Notes: generated by a model from the letters alone, not told the origin. Positions 10,673-23,300 are shown, counted from the first letter of the stretch. The stretch is 64,000 nucleotides of DNA from Megaustenia siamemsis (GCA_032433765.1 JAVIAB010000092.1:106508279-106572278); one strand, 5' to 3'. Numbers and translations: made by a program.

Positions 10673-13626
10673 AGACATATAAAGGTGGTGTTTATTCTTC
10701 ACCTGAAAGTGTATGGGACGCGATCAGCGCTGAAGGGATCAGTACTCCAGAGTGTTTTATTTACCCATTCAGGGCGACATTCGATTATGAATGCTACTTT
10801 GATAGTAGGAATGTTCCCAAAGAGACGCACTCGACTACCTTTGTAGCTAAACACGTACCCCTCTCCTGCTCTATAGCGTCAAATGTCCCTGGGTGGGAGG
10901 CCCCAAAATGCTTCATAACGAAGGGTGACCCACAGGTTTTAGTTAGTCAGATGGTTGATTATCTCACTGGTATAGCTGCTAAGGCATACTCGTTGTTGCG
11001 AGCTCGGTTTGAAAGTATTTTTACTCAACTCCATGCTCTGAATAAAGACAAGATAGTAGTTAGGTTTGATGAGTATTTAAAAGAGCTTCCAGTAATAGGG
11101 TTTAACTCGGGGAAATATGACGTCAACGTCATTAAACCTTATTTAATAAAGCACTTCATGGATGCCACTGCCCAAGTGGGTGAAGAAGAAGAAGAAGAAG
11201 AAGAAGAAGAAGAAGAAGAAGAAGAAGAAGAGGAAGATAAAATGGACGTAGACTACAAAGTACCAAAACCGTTCAAGTTTATAGTTAAAAGAAACAATAA
11301 CTTTATGTGTATTGCAACGCCGAATCTAAAATTCTTAGTTATAGTAAACTATCTAGCCCCCGGGTTTAGCTATAGTAAATATCTGGCCGCTTATAAGATT
11401 AGTGAGACAAAGGGTTACTTTTGTTATGAATATATAGACGACCCCCAAAAGTTGGAGGAGACAGAACTACCCCCACACGAAGCGTTTTATTCGTCGTTAA
11501 AAAATTCCAATATTTCCAAGGAAGAGTACGCTCTGTGCAAAAAGGTATGGCAGGACAATAACATGACCACACTTAGGGACTTTTTGGTGTGGTATAACAA
11601 CAAAGATGTAGTCCCCTTTTTAGAAGCCTTGGCGCAGCAGGTTCGCTTTTATGGGGAGCGGGGTGTAGACTGTTTTAAAGACGCCATTTCGGTTCCGGGT
11701 GTTTGTTTAAAGTATCTTTTCAAGACCGTTGATAGGGGTGTAATGTTTAGTTTATGTTCGAGCAAACAGGCGAGTCTACACAAAATGATTAGAGATAATA
11801 TCGTTGGGGGTCCCTCTATAATTTTCCATAGGTATCACGAGGTAGACAAAACGCTTATTAGGGGCGGAAAGGTAGTCAAATCCATCCAAGGTTACGATGC
11901 CAACGCGTTGTATCTTTGGGCTCTGATGAACCCAATGCCAACAGATTACCCAATTATTAGAAGAATGGAGACCGGGTTTAGGGTCGAAAAAGATAACTAT
12001 TATGTCCAACAAAGTAGAGAGTGGTTAACGTGGGTCGCCCACCAAAAAGGGGTGGAGTTGAAAACTCAGTTTAACGGGAGGGAGTTTCGCTTAGGTGCTA
12101 GAAATATCCCTGTGGATGGGTGGGATAAATCCAATAGAAGAGGCTACAATTTTCATGGTTGTCTGTACCATGGTCACAAAGACTGTCCCCTCACCAAAGA
12201 TAAAGATAGAAACCCTGTTAATAATAAGCCCTTGTTCGAGCTGTTTGAAAAAACATGTGAGATACACACCTACCTAACCGAGGAGGTAAAAGTTCCAGTA
12301 GAAGTTATGTGGGAATGTGAGTTTCAGGCTCTGAAAAAGTCTGACCCAACCATTAGGGCTTTCCTTTCTAAAGCCATCCCTAGAGCTAGACCCTCTTACT
12401 CTAAAGAAGGGCTCCCTCTCAGTGATAAACAGATTCTGGCTTCTGTTTCAGATGGGACATGTTTTGGTTTAGTGGAATGTGATCTACACGTCCCCGACCG
12501 TCTGAAGGAACATTTCAGTGAGATGACTCCAATTTTCAAAAATATTGACGTCACGCGTGCTGATATTGGCCCGTTTATGGGTGAATATGCCTTCAAACAT
12601 AACTTGTTGTCAACCCCTCGTCGCACCCTAATAGGTAGTTATGTCGGGGAAAAAATTTTGTTGGCAACGCCACTGTTAAAATGGTATTTAGACCATGGAT
12701 TGGTGGTAACAAAAATTTATCAAGTGATAGAATATCAACCGTCTAGTTGTTTTAGAAAGTTTGGCGAAATGGTTTCTGACGCTAGGAGGGCTGGTGATCT
12801 AGACGAGAATCAATCTATAGTAAGCGATACGATGAAGCTCTTAGGAAACTCAGCCTACGGGAAGACTCTAACCAATAAGGCCAATCATAGCGCTGTCTCG
12901 TACGTTCAGGGGGGTGAGATATCGAAAATGATTAATAGTTCCCGGTTTAAAAAGATGACTGAAATAGGGGAGGATCTTTTTGAAATTGAGATGGAGAAAA
13001 AGAAAACTGTTTGGGACTTGCCCCTACAAATCGGTTTCTTCGTCTATCAATATGCAAAACTTCGTATGTTAGATTTTTATTTCGAGTTCTTAGATAAGTT
13101 TGTAGATATGTCCAACTTTCAGTTATGTGAAACAGATACTGATAGTTTATACTTAGCCTTAAGCGCACCTAAGCTAGAGGACATAGTTAAGTCAGGTCTG
13201 CGGGATGAGTTTAATAGTGTATATAAAGACTGGTTTCCTGCCGAGTTTTGCGATGCGCATACTAGCAAAATAGACTGTATAAACTGTAAGGGTGTTAAAG
13301 CGTACACCAAACGAACGCCTGGGCTTTTTAAACTAGAGTACGAAGGGACAGCTCTTGTTAGCTTATGTAGTAAGACGTACCATTGTAGTGGGGATTACGA
13401 TAAAATCAGTTGTAAAGGGCTAAGCAAGCAACACAACAAATTAGATAAAGATATGTTTTTAGAGGTTCTCGCCACGCAAAAGGCCAAGGGTGGGAAAAAT
13501 GTAGGTTTCAAAGTCTTAAATAATTCCATATTTTCCTACAGTCAAACAAGAAATGCTCTTTCCTATTTCTATATAAAAAGAAAGGTAGCTGATGATAACG
13601 TCTCGACTACGCCTCTAGATATTTAA
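10663..13626 (+). CDS. Family B DNA polymerase, protein-primed type (right arm, catalytic part)
   Basis: 987 codons containing the full exonuclease and polymerase core. Exo I is FDYECYF (D41, E43), Exo II is GFNSGKYD (N148, D153) and Exo III is WYNNKDV. A run of about two dozen Glu follows Exo II. Pol A is GYDANALYLW (D412), the central motif is KLLGNSAYG (N729) and Pol C is ETDTDSLYL (D825, D827), followed by a KLEYEG lysine motif. Between Pol A and the central motif lies a Cys/His insertion (HGCLYHGHKDC) of the kind seen in Polinton and related viral polymerases. Motif order and spacing indicate a protein-primed replicative polymerase. All catalytic residues are present. The start used here is an overlapping ATG made available by the upstream single-base loss; in the left arm this ATG is an internal Met of one continuous frame. 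Translation of this part alone is uncertain. Confidence 0.85.
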   Translation: MAVETYKGGVYSSPESVWDAISAEGISTPECFIYPFRATFDYECYFDSRNVPKETHSTTFVAKHVPLSCSIASNVPGWEAPKCFITKGDPQVLVSQMVDYLTGIAAKAYSLLRARFESIFTQLHALNKDKIVVRFDEYLKELPVIGFNSGKYDVNVIKPYLIKHFMDATAQVGEEEEEEEEEEEEEEEEEEDKMDVDYKVPKPFKFIVKRNNNFMCIATPNLKFLVIVNYLAPGFSYSKYLAAYKISETKGYFCYEYIDDPQKLEETELPPHEAFYSSLKNSNISKEEYALCKKVWQDNNMTTLRDFLVWYNNKDVVPFLEALAQQVRFYGERGVDCFKDAISVPGVCLKYLFKTVDRGVMFSLCSSKQASLHKMIRDNIVGGPSIIFHRYHEVDKTLIRGGKVVKSIQGYDANALYLWALMNPMPTDYPIIRRMETGFRVEKDNYYVQQSREWLTWVAHQKGVELKTQFNGREFRLGARNIPVDGWDKSNRRGYNFHGCLYHGHKDCPLTKDKDRNPVNNKPLFELFEKTCEIHTYLTEEVKVPVEVMWECEFQALKKSDPTIRAFLSKAIPRARPSYSKEGLPLSDKQILASVSDGTCFGLVECDLHVPDRLKEHFSEMTPIFKNIDVTRADIGPFMGEYAFKHNLLSTPRRTLIGSYVGEKILLATPLLKWYLDHGLVVTKIYQVIEYQPSSCFRKFGEMVSDARRAGDLDENQSIVSDTMKLLGNSAYGKTLTNKANHSAVSYVQGGEISKMINSSRFKKMTEIGEDLFEIEMEKKKTVWDLPLQIGFFVYQYAKLRMLDFYFEFLDKFVDMSNFQLCETDTDSLYLALSAPKLEDIVKSGLRDEFNSVYKDWFPAEFCDAHTSKIDCINCKGVKAYTKRTPGLFKLEYEGTALVSLCSKTYHCSGDYDKISCKGLSKQHNKLDKDMFLEVLATQKAKGGKNVGFKVLNNSIFSYSQTRNALSYFYIKRKVADDNVSTTPLDI

Positions 13627-13827
13627 CTCTTTACACTACCAGCTTAGACTACCCAGCAATCTCTAACAGTTTCACCCCTTATGCTTCATTTATGACATAG
13701 AGCTAAGCAGACACCCAACTACATAGCTATAAATAATTGTTATCCTTGTACTATATATTTACTCAATGTACTGAATATGTTTGTAATGTTATATAATATC
13801 CACTGTATGTTATACACCTATTGAGAT

Positions 13828-13841
13828 AATAAAAGAATAAA
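13828..13841 (+). terminator. Two AATAAA poly(A) signals of the right polymerase gene
   Basis: AATAAA at 13828-13833 and 13836-13841, about 205 bp after the TAA at 13624-13626. Cleavage would fall before the GC-rich subterminal palindrome. Confidence 0.6.
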
Positions 13842-14050
13842 ATATATCTTTTGTCTTCTGTTTTATATTGATCGTTTTTCATTGATGTTGTATAATCTAC
13901 TAACCTATCACTATCGCTCAAGTACACCAAGAGCTCCAAAGCCAGGCCACACCAGACATAAACAGGGTCCTTCCGGGGACACCTGGACTAAAGGTCAACA
14001 TCCCGACACGAAATGTCACGGTTAACTCCCCTGCGCCTACAGTACATTAG

Positions 14051-14065
14051 GCGCGCCGCGCGCCT
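14051..14065. repeat. GC-rich subterminal palindrome (right)
   Basis: GGCGCGC C GCGCGCC, mirror image of the copy at 1317-1331. Confidence 0.55.
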
Positions 14066-14128
14066 ACTATATATCTTTGTTAATTTACGGGCCAAATAAT
14101 ATATTCAAATGGACCCTTGTATACTACT

Positions 14129-14134
14129 CACGTG
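14129..14134. repeat. 6-bp target site duplication, right copy (CACGTG)
   Basis: Follows the terminal ACTACT. Joining the flanks at this duplication restores continuity with the related LINE near 55379 (CTTTCAC...GCATA.GTAAGG). Confidence 0.8.
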
Positions 14135-14215
14135 CATAGGTAAGGCGTACGTTTGAGTTGAACATTCTAAGTTTGGTTTTCTTGCTTAGTATTTTTTATT
14201 TGTATATTTTGTCCA
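14135..14215 (-). mobile_element. LINE fragment, right part of the interrupted copy
   Basis: On the minus strand this continues the LINE of 835-1245. The stretch with 'CATAGGTAAGG' and 'GAACATTCTAAG' aligns with 'CATACGTAAGG' and 'GAATAGCCTAAG' in the LINE at 54968-55975. It fades near 14215, consistent with 5' truncation. Confidence 0.65.
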
Positions 14216-15004
14216 GGTTTTTTTTTTTTATTTGCTGTGGCTTTTGTTAATCTGCTTCAGATCTCTTTCTTTGTTTCACCCTCTTTATCTGTATTATATT
14301 ATATATATACAAGCAAGGCCCCAATTATAAAATTAGAGAGTACGACAGGGCAAGAAAGGCAAGGGATATTAAATATGACAAATCAAAAAAAAGGTAAGAG
14401 AAATTATGTATGAGATGGTAATACAGACAAGCAAAGCAAAGAAGATTAAAAATTACAAAATAAGACAGACAAGCAAGACAAGGCAGAGGAAAGCAGGACA
14501 GGGTATGACAGGTTGTAAGGCTAGAAAGACAAAAATGAGAGGACATGACAGACAAACAAGGCAAAAGAGATGTTAAAAATTAGAGGAGGGACAACACTAG
14601 CAAAGCTATGAAGATACATTTAGAGCTTGGGACAAACATGGAAGGTATAGAAGATGACAGGGTAGAACAGACATGCAGGACAATTAAAAGTTGTATGTAA
14701 ATGGTTCAAAGGTATGTTTAATTTCATGGACGAATATTTACCGTAGCACCGTTATATTACGCGGTGATCAATTGAATAAAGCCCAGGTTTCAAAGAGCTA
14801 ACAGAAGGCCCAAGTCAAATATAAGCATTACATCTCCTGTTTAGTCTTCAAACAAAATTTCCGAAACGTGATAATGTGTCTCGTCTCTCTACAGGTTTAG
14901 CTGCATAGTGCTATTTTATGTTGCTATTCTTCATATTTCTGCAGGTCGAGTCACTGTCCAGCGTGTCACTTAATATATTCTACATTAGTGCTTATCTTTT
15001 GAAA
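14216..15004. other. Non-coding; degenerate purine-rich repeat region
   Basis: From about 14320 to 14700 the plus strand is strongly purine-biased and repeats variants of GACAGACAAGCAAGGCAA without a fixed period. The remainder is AT-rich with no gene seen. Confidence 0.5.
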
Positions 15005-15535
15005 TGGAAATTGACATGAGAAAACATAAAGCAAATGCTGTCACATACCAGCTTTCACCATTGTTAAGACATCCAAATATTTCCTTGGCAGCTAACAACA
15101 AATGATAAATAGCATTTTCATACCAACTTTGTGCTATGAAAGTCAAACATGGACCCTTTCTAAATCACATTTAAGAAAGATCGATGCATGTGAGATGCGA
15201 TGCTTGAGAAAAGTAACAAACAACACAAGAAGAGATAGAATACCAAATGAAACCATAAGAAAAATGGTAGAAACAAAACCCTGCAAAGAATATATAGAAC
15301 AACAACTTAAATGGTTGGCCACCTGGTCAGAATGAATCCTTACCAATCACCATCAAGGGCGTTCTTCTCGAGAATGCATGGAAAAGACCAAGAGGAAGAC
15401 CCAGAAGAAGATAGATAGATACAATGACAGAGACATATAACAACAAACGAAAATCACTAATTCAGACAGTTCGGGCAGCGCAAGAACGACAAATGATATA
15501 ACCACGACACCTTTTAGGTATCATTGAGAAAGAGA
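15005..15535 (+). mobile_element. LINE ORF2 C-terminal fragment
   Basis: Plus-strand frame (15102-15335) reads 'LCYESQTWTLSK', 'DACEMRCLRKV' and 'RRDRIPNETIRK', which are the post-RT tail motifs of RTE-like LINEs (YGSESWT..., LRR...). It is followed by degenerate 'RGRPRRR' coding and an AT-rich tail. No RT motif is present, so it is a 5'-truncated dead copy. Confidence 0.65.
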
Positions 15536-15727
15536 AAAGAAGAAAGTGCTTATCTTCACGAAATAATTTAAGACACTGAAACGTAATTACTCATCTTTTC
15601 TCCCCCACTTAGTGTGTGGAGAGACTAGAGGCGGATATTCAGAGAAGGCAATTAAGGCCAAGAATTCTCTAATATTTTATTACACTACATAACACAATTA
15701 CATTGTAGCTCAATGAGTTAAATGTTA

Positions 15728-16802
<1,075 letters not shown>

Positions 16803-17332
16803 CCATCCACCGTATTGCCTAGTATAATCGCGATTAGGTCAAATAATTCAAGCCGTTACTAACAAATATGTTTGAGTATATACGAAAAATATCAAACCTA
16901 CTACAACACAACATCTACGTCCGTGCAATGTTTATGTGAACTAGGTAGACCATTGCAACAATAAACTTTCTGGTTGCCATGACAACAGTGGTTCAAAAAA
17001 TAAGATGGTCTTTTCCTCCCTTTATCGTAACGTATAGAAATATAGATCGAGAGAAGGCCAGTTTTACTAACACCTTCTTAAATCACTGCACTGCGACTTT
17101 ATATAAAACCCATGAACAAACCTGTAAGAGATGTTATTTTGCAACAAAACATGCTTTTTTTCAAAACTTACAATGCAGGTAAGATATTATGATAATTTAG
17201 GGCAATAATTTAATGAACTATTTGACTTTGCGTAAGTTGCAGTAATTTCTATGTTGCACATTATTGGGTTAAAGGTCAACCAAAAGTTCGGTCTCGCGTA
17301 CTGGTACCCTCAAGTTTCCGACCTACCGTCGA
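16803..17332. other. Non-coding stretch with X-box-like motif and a strong splice donor
   Basis: GTTGCCATGACAAC at about 16973-16986 fits the RFX X-box pattern GTHNYYATRRNAAC. About 190 bp on, CAG|GTAAGA at about 17177-17185 is a consensus splice donor, and the 67-codon frame from 16979 reads just through it. No protein similarity is recognised. A first exon of an unknown gene whose intron contains the satellite is possible but unproven. Confidence 0.3.
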
Positions 17333-20300
17333 CAACTAGGAGAGACACATGACAAGCAAGCATCAGTAGCTAGTTATTCAACTGTTGGGAGAGACACATG
17401 ACAAGCAAGCATCAGTAGGTAGTTATTCAACTGTTGGGAGAGACACATGACAAGCAAGCATCAGTAGGTAGTTATTCAACTGTTGGGAGAGACACATGAC
17501 AAGCAAGCATCAGTAGGTAGTTATTCAACTGTTGGGAGAGACACATGACAAGCAAGCATCAGTAGCTAGTTATTCAACTGTTGGGAGAGACACATGACAA
17601 GCAAGCATCAGTAGCTAGTTATTCAACTGTTGGGAGAGACACATGACAAGAAAGCATCAGTAGGAAGTTATTCAACTGTTGGGAGAGACACATGACAAGA
17701 AAGCATCAGTAGGAAGTTATTCAACTGTTGGGAGAGACACATGACAAGAAAGCATCAGTAGGAAGTTATTCAACTGTTGGGAGAGACACATGACAAGAAA
17801 GCATCAGTAGGTAGTTATTCAACTGTTGGGAGAGACACATGACAAGCAAGCATCAGTAGCTAGTTATTCAACTGTTGGGAGAGACACATGACAAGAAAGC
17901 ATCAGTAGGTAGTTATTCAACTGTTGGGAGAGACACATGACAAGCAAGCATCAGTAGGTAGTTATTCAACTGTTGGGAGAGACACATGACAAGAAAGCAT
18001 CAGTAGGAAGTTATTCAACTGTTGGGAGAGACACATGACAAGAAAGCATCAGTAGGTAGTTATTCAACTGTGGGGAGAGACACATGACAAGCAAGCATCA
18101 GTAGGTAGTTATTCAACTGTTGGGAGAGACACATGACAAGAAAGCATCAGTAGGTAGTTATTCAACTGTTGGGAGAGACACATGACAACAAGCAAGCATC
18201 AGTAGGTAGTTATTCAACTGTTGGGAGAGACACATGACAAGAAGCATCAGTAGGTAGTTATTCAACTGTTGGGAGAGACACATGACAACAAGCAAGCATC
18301 AGTAGGTAGTTATTCAACTGTTGGGAGAGACACATGACAAGCAAGCATCAGTAGGTAGTTTTTCAACTGTTGGGAGAGACACATGACAACAAGCAAGCAT
18401 CAGTAGGTAGTTATTCAACTGTTGGGAGAGACACATGACAAGCAAGCATCAGTAGGTAGTTATTCAACTGTTGGGAGAGACACATGACAACAAGCAAGCA
18501 TCAGTAGGTAGTTATTCAACTGTTGGGAGAGACACATGACAACAAGCAAGCATCAGTAGGTAGTTATTCAACTGTTGGGAGAGACACATGACAAGCAAGC
18601 ATCAGTAGGTAGTTATTCAACTGTTGGGAGAGACACATGACAAGCAAGCATCAGTAGGTAGTTTTTCAACTGTTGGGAGAGACACATGACAAGCAAGCAT
18701 CAGTAGGTAGTTATTCAACTGTTGGGAGAGACACATGACAAGCAAGCATCAGTAGGTAGTTATTCAACTGTTGGGAGAGACACATGACAACAAGCAAGCA
18801 TCAGTAGGTAGTTATTCAACTGTTGGGAGAGACACATGACAAGCAAGCATCAGTAGGTAGTTATTCAACTGTTGGGAGAGACACATGACAAGCAAGCATC
18901 AGTAGGTAGTTATTCAACTGTTGGGAGAGACACATGACAAGCAAGCATCAGTAGCTAGTTATTCAACTGTTGGGAGATACACGTGACAAGAAAGCATCAG
19001 TAGGTAGTTATTCAACTGTTGGGAGAGACACATGACAAGCAAGCATCAGTAGGTAGTTATTCAACTGTTGGGAGAGACACATGACAAGCAAGCATCAGTA
19101 GAAAGTTATTCAACTGTTGGGAGAGACACATGACAAGAAAGCATCAGTAGGTAGTTATTCAACTGTTGGGAGAGACACATGACAAGCAAGCATCAGTAGG
19201 TAGTTATTCAACTGTTGGGAGAGACACATGACAAGAAAGCATCAGTAGGAAGTTATTCAACTGTTGGGAGAGACACATGACAAGCAAGCATCAGTAGGTA
19301 GTTATTCAACTGTTGGGAGAGACACATGACAAGAAAGCATCAGTAGGAAGTTATTCAACTGTTGGGAGAGACACATGACAACAAGCAAGCATCAGTAGGT
19401 AGTTATTCAACTGTTGGGAGAGACACATGACAACAAGCAAGCATCAGTAAGAAGTTATTCAACTGTTGGGAGAGACACATGACAAGAAAGTATCAGTAGG
19501 TAGTTATTCAACTGTTGGGAGAGACACATGACAACAAGCAAGCATCAGTAGGAAGTTATTCAACTGTTGGAAGAGACACATGACAAGCAAGCATCAGTAG
19601 GTAATTATTCAACTGTTGGGAGAGACACATGACAAGAAAGCATCAGTAGGTAGTTATTCAACTGTTGGGTGATACACATGACAACAAGCAAGCATCAGTA
19701 GGAAGCTATTCAACTGTTGGGAGAGACACATGACAAGAAAGCATCAGTAGGTAGTTATTCAACTCTTGGGAGAGACACATGACAAGCAAGCATCAGTAGT
19801 TAGTTATTCAACTGTTGGGAGAGACACTAGACAAGAAAGCATCAGTAGGTAGTTATTCAACTGTTGGGAGAGACACATGTCAACAAGCAAGCATCAGTAG
19901 GAAGTTATTCAACTGTTGGGAGAGACACATGACAAGAAAGCATCATTAGGTAGTTATTCAACTGTTGGGAGAGACACATGACAAGAAAGCATCAGTAGGT
20001 AGTTATTCAACTGTTGGGAGAGACACATGACAAGCAAGCATCAGTAGGTAGTTATTCAACTGTTGGGAGAGACACATGACAAGCAAGCATCAGTAGCTAG
20101 TTATTCAACTGTTGGGAGAGACACATGACAACAAGCAAGCATCAGTAGGAAGTTATTTAACTGTTGGGAGAGACACATGACAAGAAAGCATCAGTAGATA
20201 GTTATTCAACTGTTGGGAGAGACACATGACAACATGCAAGCATCAGTAGGAAGTTATTCAACTGTTGGAAGAGACACATGACAAGCAAGCATCAGTAGGT

Positions 20301-23300
20301 AGTTATTCAACTGTTGGGAGAGACACATGACAACAAGCAAGCATCAGTAGAAAGTTATTCAACTGTTGGGAGAGACACATGACAAGAAAGCATCAGTAGG
20401 TAGTTATTCAACTGTTGGGAGAGACACATGACAAGCAAGCATCAGTAGGTAGTTATTCAACTGTTGGGAGAGACACATGACAAGCAAGCATCAGTAGGTA
20501 GTTATTCAACTGTTGGGAGAGACACATGACAAGCAAGCATCAGTAGGTAGTTATTCAACTATTGGAAGAGACACATGACAAGCAAGCATCAGTAGCTAGT
20601 TATTCAACTGTTGGGAGAAACACATGACAAGAAAGCATCAGTAGGTAGTTATTCAACTTTTGGAAGAGACACATGACAAGCAAGCATCAGTAGGTAGTTA
20701 TTCAACTGTTGGGAGAGACACATGAGAACAAGCAAGCATCAGTAGGTAGTTATTCAACTGTTGGGAGACACATGACAAGCAAGCATCAGTAGGTAGTTAT
20801 TCAACTGTTGAGAGAGACACATGACAAGCAAGTATCAGTAGGTAGTTATTCAACTGTTGGGAGAGACACATGACAAGCAAGCATCAGTAGGTAGTTATTC
20901 AACTGTTGGGAGAGACACATGACAAGCAAGCATCAGTAGGTAGTTATTCAACTGTTGGGAGAGACACATGACAACAAGCAAGCATCAGTAGGTAGTTATT
21001 CAACTGTTGGGAGAGACACATGACAACAAGCAAGCATCAGTAGGTAGTTATTCAACTGTTGGGAGAGACACATGACAACAAGCAAGCATCAGTAGGTAGT
21101 TATTCAACTGTTGGGAGAGACACATGACAACAAGCAAGCATCAGTAGGTAGTTATTCAACTGTTGGGAGAGACACATGACAAGCAAGCATCAGTAGGTAG
21201 TTATTCAACTGTTGGGAGAGACACATGACAAGCAAGCATCAGTAGGTAGTTATTCAACTGTTGGGAGAGACACATGACAAGCAAGCATCAGTAGGTAGTT
21301 ATTCAACTGTTGGGAGAGACACATAACAAGCAAGCATCAGTAGGTAGTTATTCAACTGTTGGGAGAGACACATGACAAGCAAGCATCAGTAGGTAGTTAT
21401 TCAACTGTTGGGAGAGACACATGACAAGCAAGCATCAGTAGCTAGTTATTCAACTGTTGGGAGAGACACATGACAAGAAAGCATCAGTAGGAAGTTATTC
21501 AACTGTTGGGAGAGACACATGACAAGAAAGCATCAGTAGGTAGTTATTCAACTGTTGGGAGAGACACATGACAAGAAAGCATCAATATGAAGTTATTTAA
21601 CTGTTGGGAGAGACACATGACAAGAAAGCATCAGTAGGTATTTATTCAACTGTTGGGAGAGACACATGACAAGCAAGCATCAGTAGCTAGTTATTCAACT
21701 GTTGGGAGAGACACATGACAAGAAAGCATCAGTAGGTAGTTATTCAACTGTTGGGAGAGACACATGACAAGCAAGCATCAGTAGGAAGTTATTCAACTGT
21801 TGGAAGAGACACATGACAAGCAAGCATCAGTAGGTAGTTATTCAACTGTTGGGAGAGACACATGACAAGCAAGCATCAGTAGGTAGTTATTCAACTGTTG
21901 GGAGAGACACATGACAAGCAAGCATCAGTAGGTAGTTATTCAACTATTGGAAGAGACACATGACAAGCAAGCATCAGTAGCTAGTTATTCAACTGTTGGG
22001 AGAAACACATGACAAGAAAGCATCAGTAGGTAGTTATTCAACTTTTGGAAGAGACACATGACAAGCAAGCATCAGTAGGTAGTTATTCAACTGTTGGGAG
22101 AGACAGATGAGAACAAGCAAGCATCAGTAGGTAGTTATTCAACTGTTGGGAGACACATGACAAGCAAGCATCAGTAGGTAGTTATTCAACTGTTGGGAGA
22201 GACACATGACAAGCAAGTATCAGTAAGTAGTTATTCAACTATTGGGAGAGACACATGACAAGAAAGCATCAGTAGATAGTTATTCAACTGTTGGGAGAGA
22301 CACATGACAAGAAAGCATCAGTAGGTAGTTATTCATCTGTTGGGAGAGACACATGACAAGCAAGTATCAGTAGCTAGTTATTCAACTGTTGGGAGAAACA
22401 CATGACAAGAAAGCATCAGTAGCTAGTTATTCAACTGTTGGGAGAAACACATGACAAGAAAGCATCAGTAGGTAGTTATTCAACTATTGGAAGAGACACA
22501 TGACAAGTAAGCATCAGTAGGTAGTTATTCAACTGTTGGGAGAGACACATGAGAACAAGCAAGCATCAGTAGCTAGTTTTTCAACTGTTGGGAGAGACAC
22601 ATGACAACAAGCAAGCATCAGTAGGTAGTTATTCAACTGTTGGGAGAGACACATGACAAGAAAGAATCAGTAGGTAGTTATTCAACTGTTGGGAGAGACA
22701 CATGACAAGCAAGTATCAGTAGGTAGTTATTCAACTGTTGGGAGAGACACATGACAACAAGCAAGCATCAGTAGGTAGTTATTCAACTGTTGGGAGAGAC
22801 ACATGACAACAAGCAAGCATCAGTAGGTAGTTATTCAACTGTTGGGAGAGACACATGACAACAAGCAAGCATCAGTAGGTAGTTATTCAACTGTTGGGAG
22901 AGACACATGACAACAAGCAAGCATCAGTAGGTAGTTATTCAACTGTTGGGAGAGACACATGACAAGCAAGCATCAGTAGGTAGTTATTCAACTGTTGGGA
23001 GAGACACATGACAAGCAAGCATCAGTAGGTAGTTTTTCAACTGTTGGGAGAGACACATGACAAGCAAGCATCAGTAGGTAGTTATTCAACTGTTGGGAGA
23101 GACACATGACAAGCAAGCATCAGTAGGTAGTTATTCAACTGTTGGGAGAGACACATGACAACAAGCAAGCATCAGTAGGTAGTTATTCAACTGTTGGGAG
23201 AGACACATGACAAGCAAGCATCAGTAGGTAGTTATTCAACTGTTGGGAGAGACACATGACAAGCAAGCATCAGTAGGTAGTTATTCAACTGTTGGGAGAG

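Larger units (their letters stand above)
1252..14128. mobile_element. Polinton-like (Maverick-like) palindromic transposon, 12,877 bp
   Basis: The element begins AGTAGTATAC and ends GTATACTACT, matching the 5'-AG...CT-3' ends of Polintons, and is flanked by a 6-bp duplication. Positions pair head to tail at a near-constant coordinate sum (1252 with 14128, 1755 with 13626, 6093 with 9290), so it is two inverted arms of about 6.05 kb (1252 to about 7301, about 8082 to 14128) around a centre of about 0.78 kb. Only about ten differences between the arms were seen by eye. Each arm carries one polymerase gene reading outward from the centre. I found no retroviral-type integrase, packaging ATPase, Ulp1-type protease or capsid gene, although autonomous Polintons carry them. 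It is therefore probably non-autonomous for integration. The name rests on termini, duplication length and polymerase type. Confidence 0.85.
8082..14128. repeat. Right arm of the 6-kb inverted repeat
   Basis: Inverted copy of 1252 to about 7301. It has about five 136-bp units (8084-8784), against nine or ten in the left half including the spacer. The arms therefore differ in tandem-repeat number rather than in gene content. Confidence 0.85.

Noticed and set aside
1252..14128. Palindrome as a pure assembly or read fold-back artefact
   Set aside because: Different flanks, a target duplication at both ends, a unique centre, different repeat numbers and scattered substitutions between arms argue for a real structure. 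Individual homopolymer indels may still be errors.
1252..14128. An endogenous DNA virus with capsid genes
   Set aside because: No capsid, ATPase, integrase or separate protease coding was found on either strand. Only the polymerase gene is present, twice.
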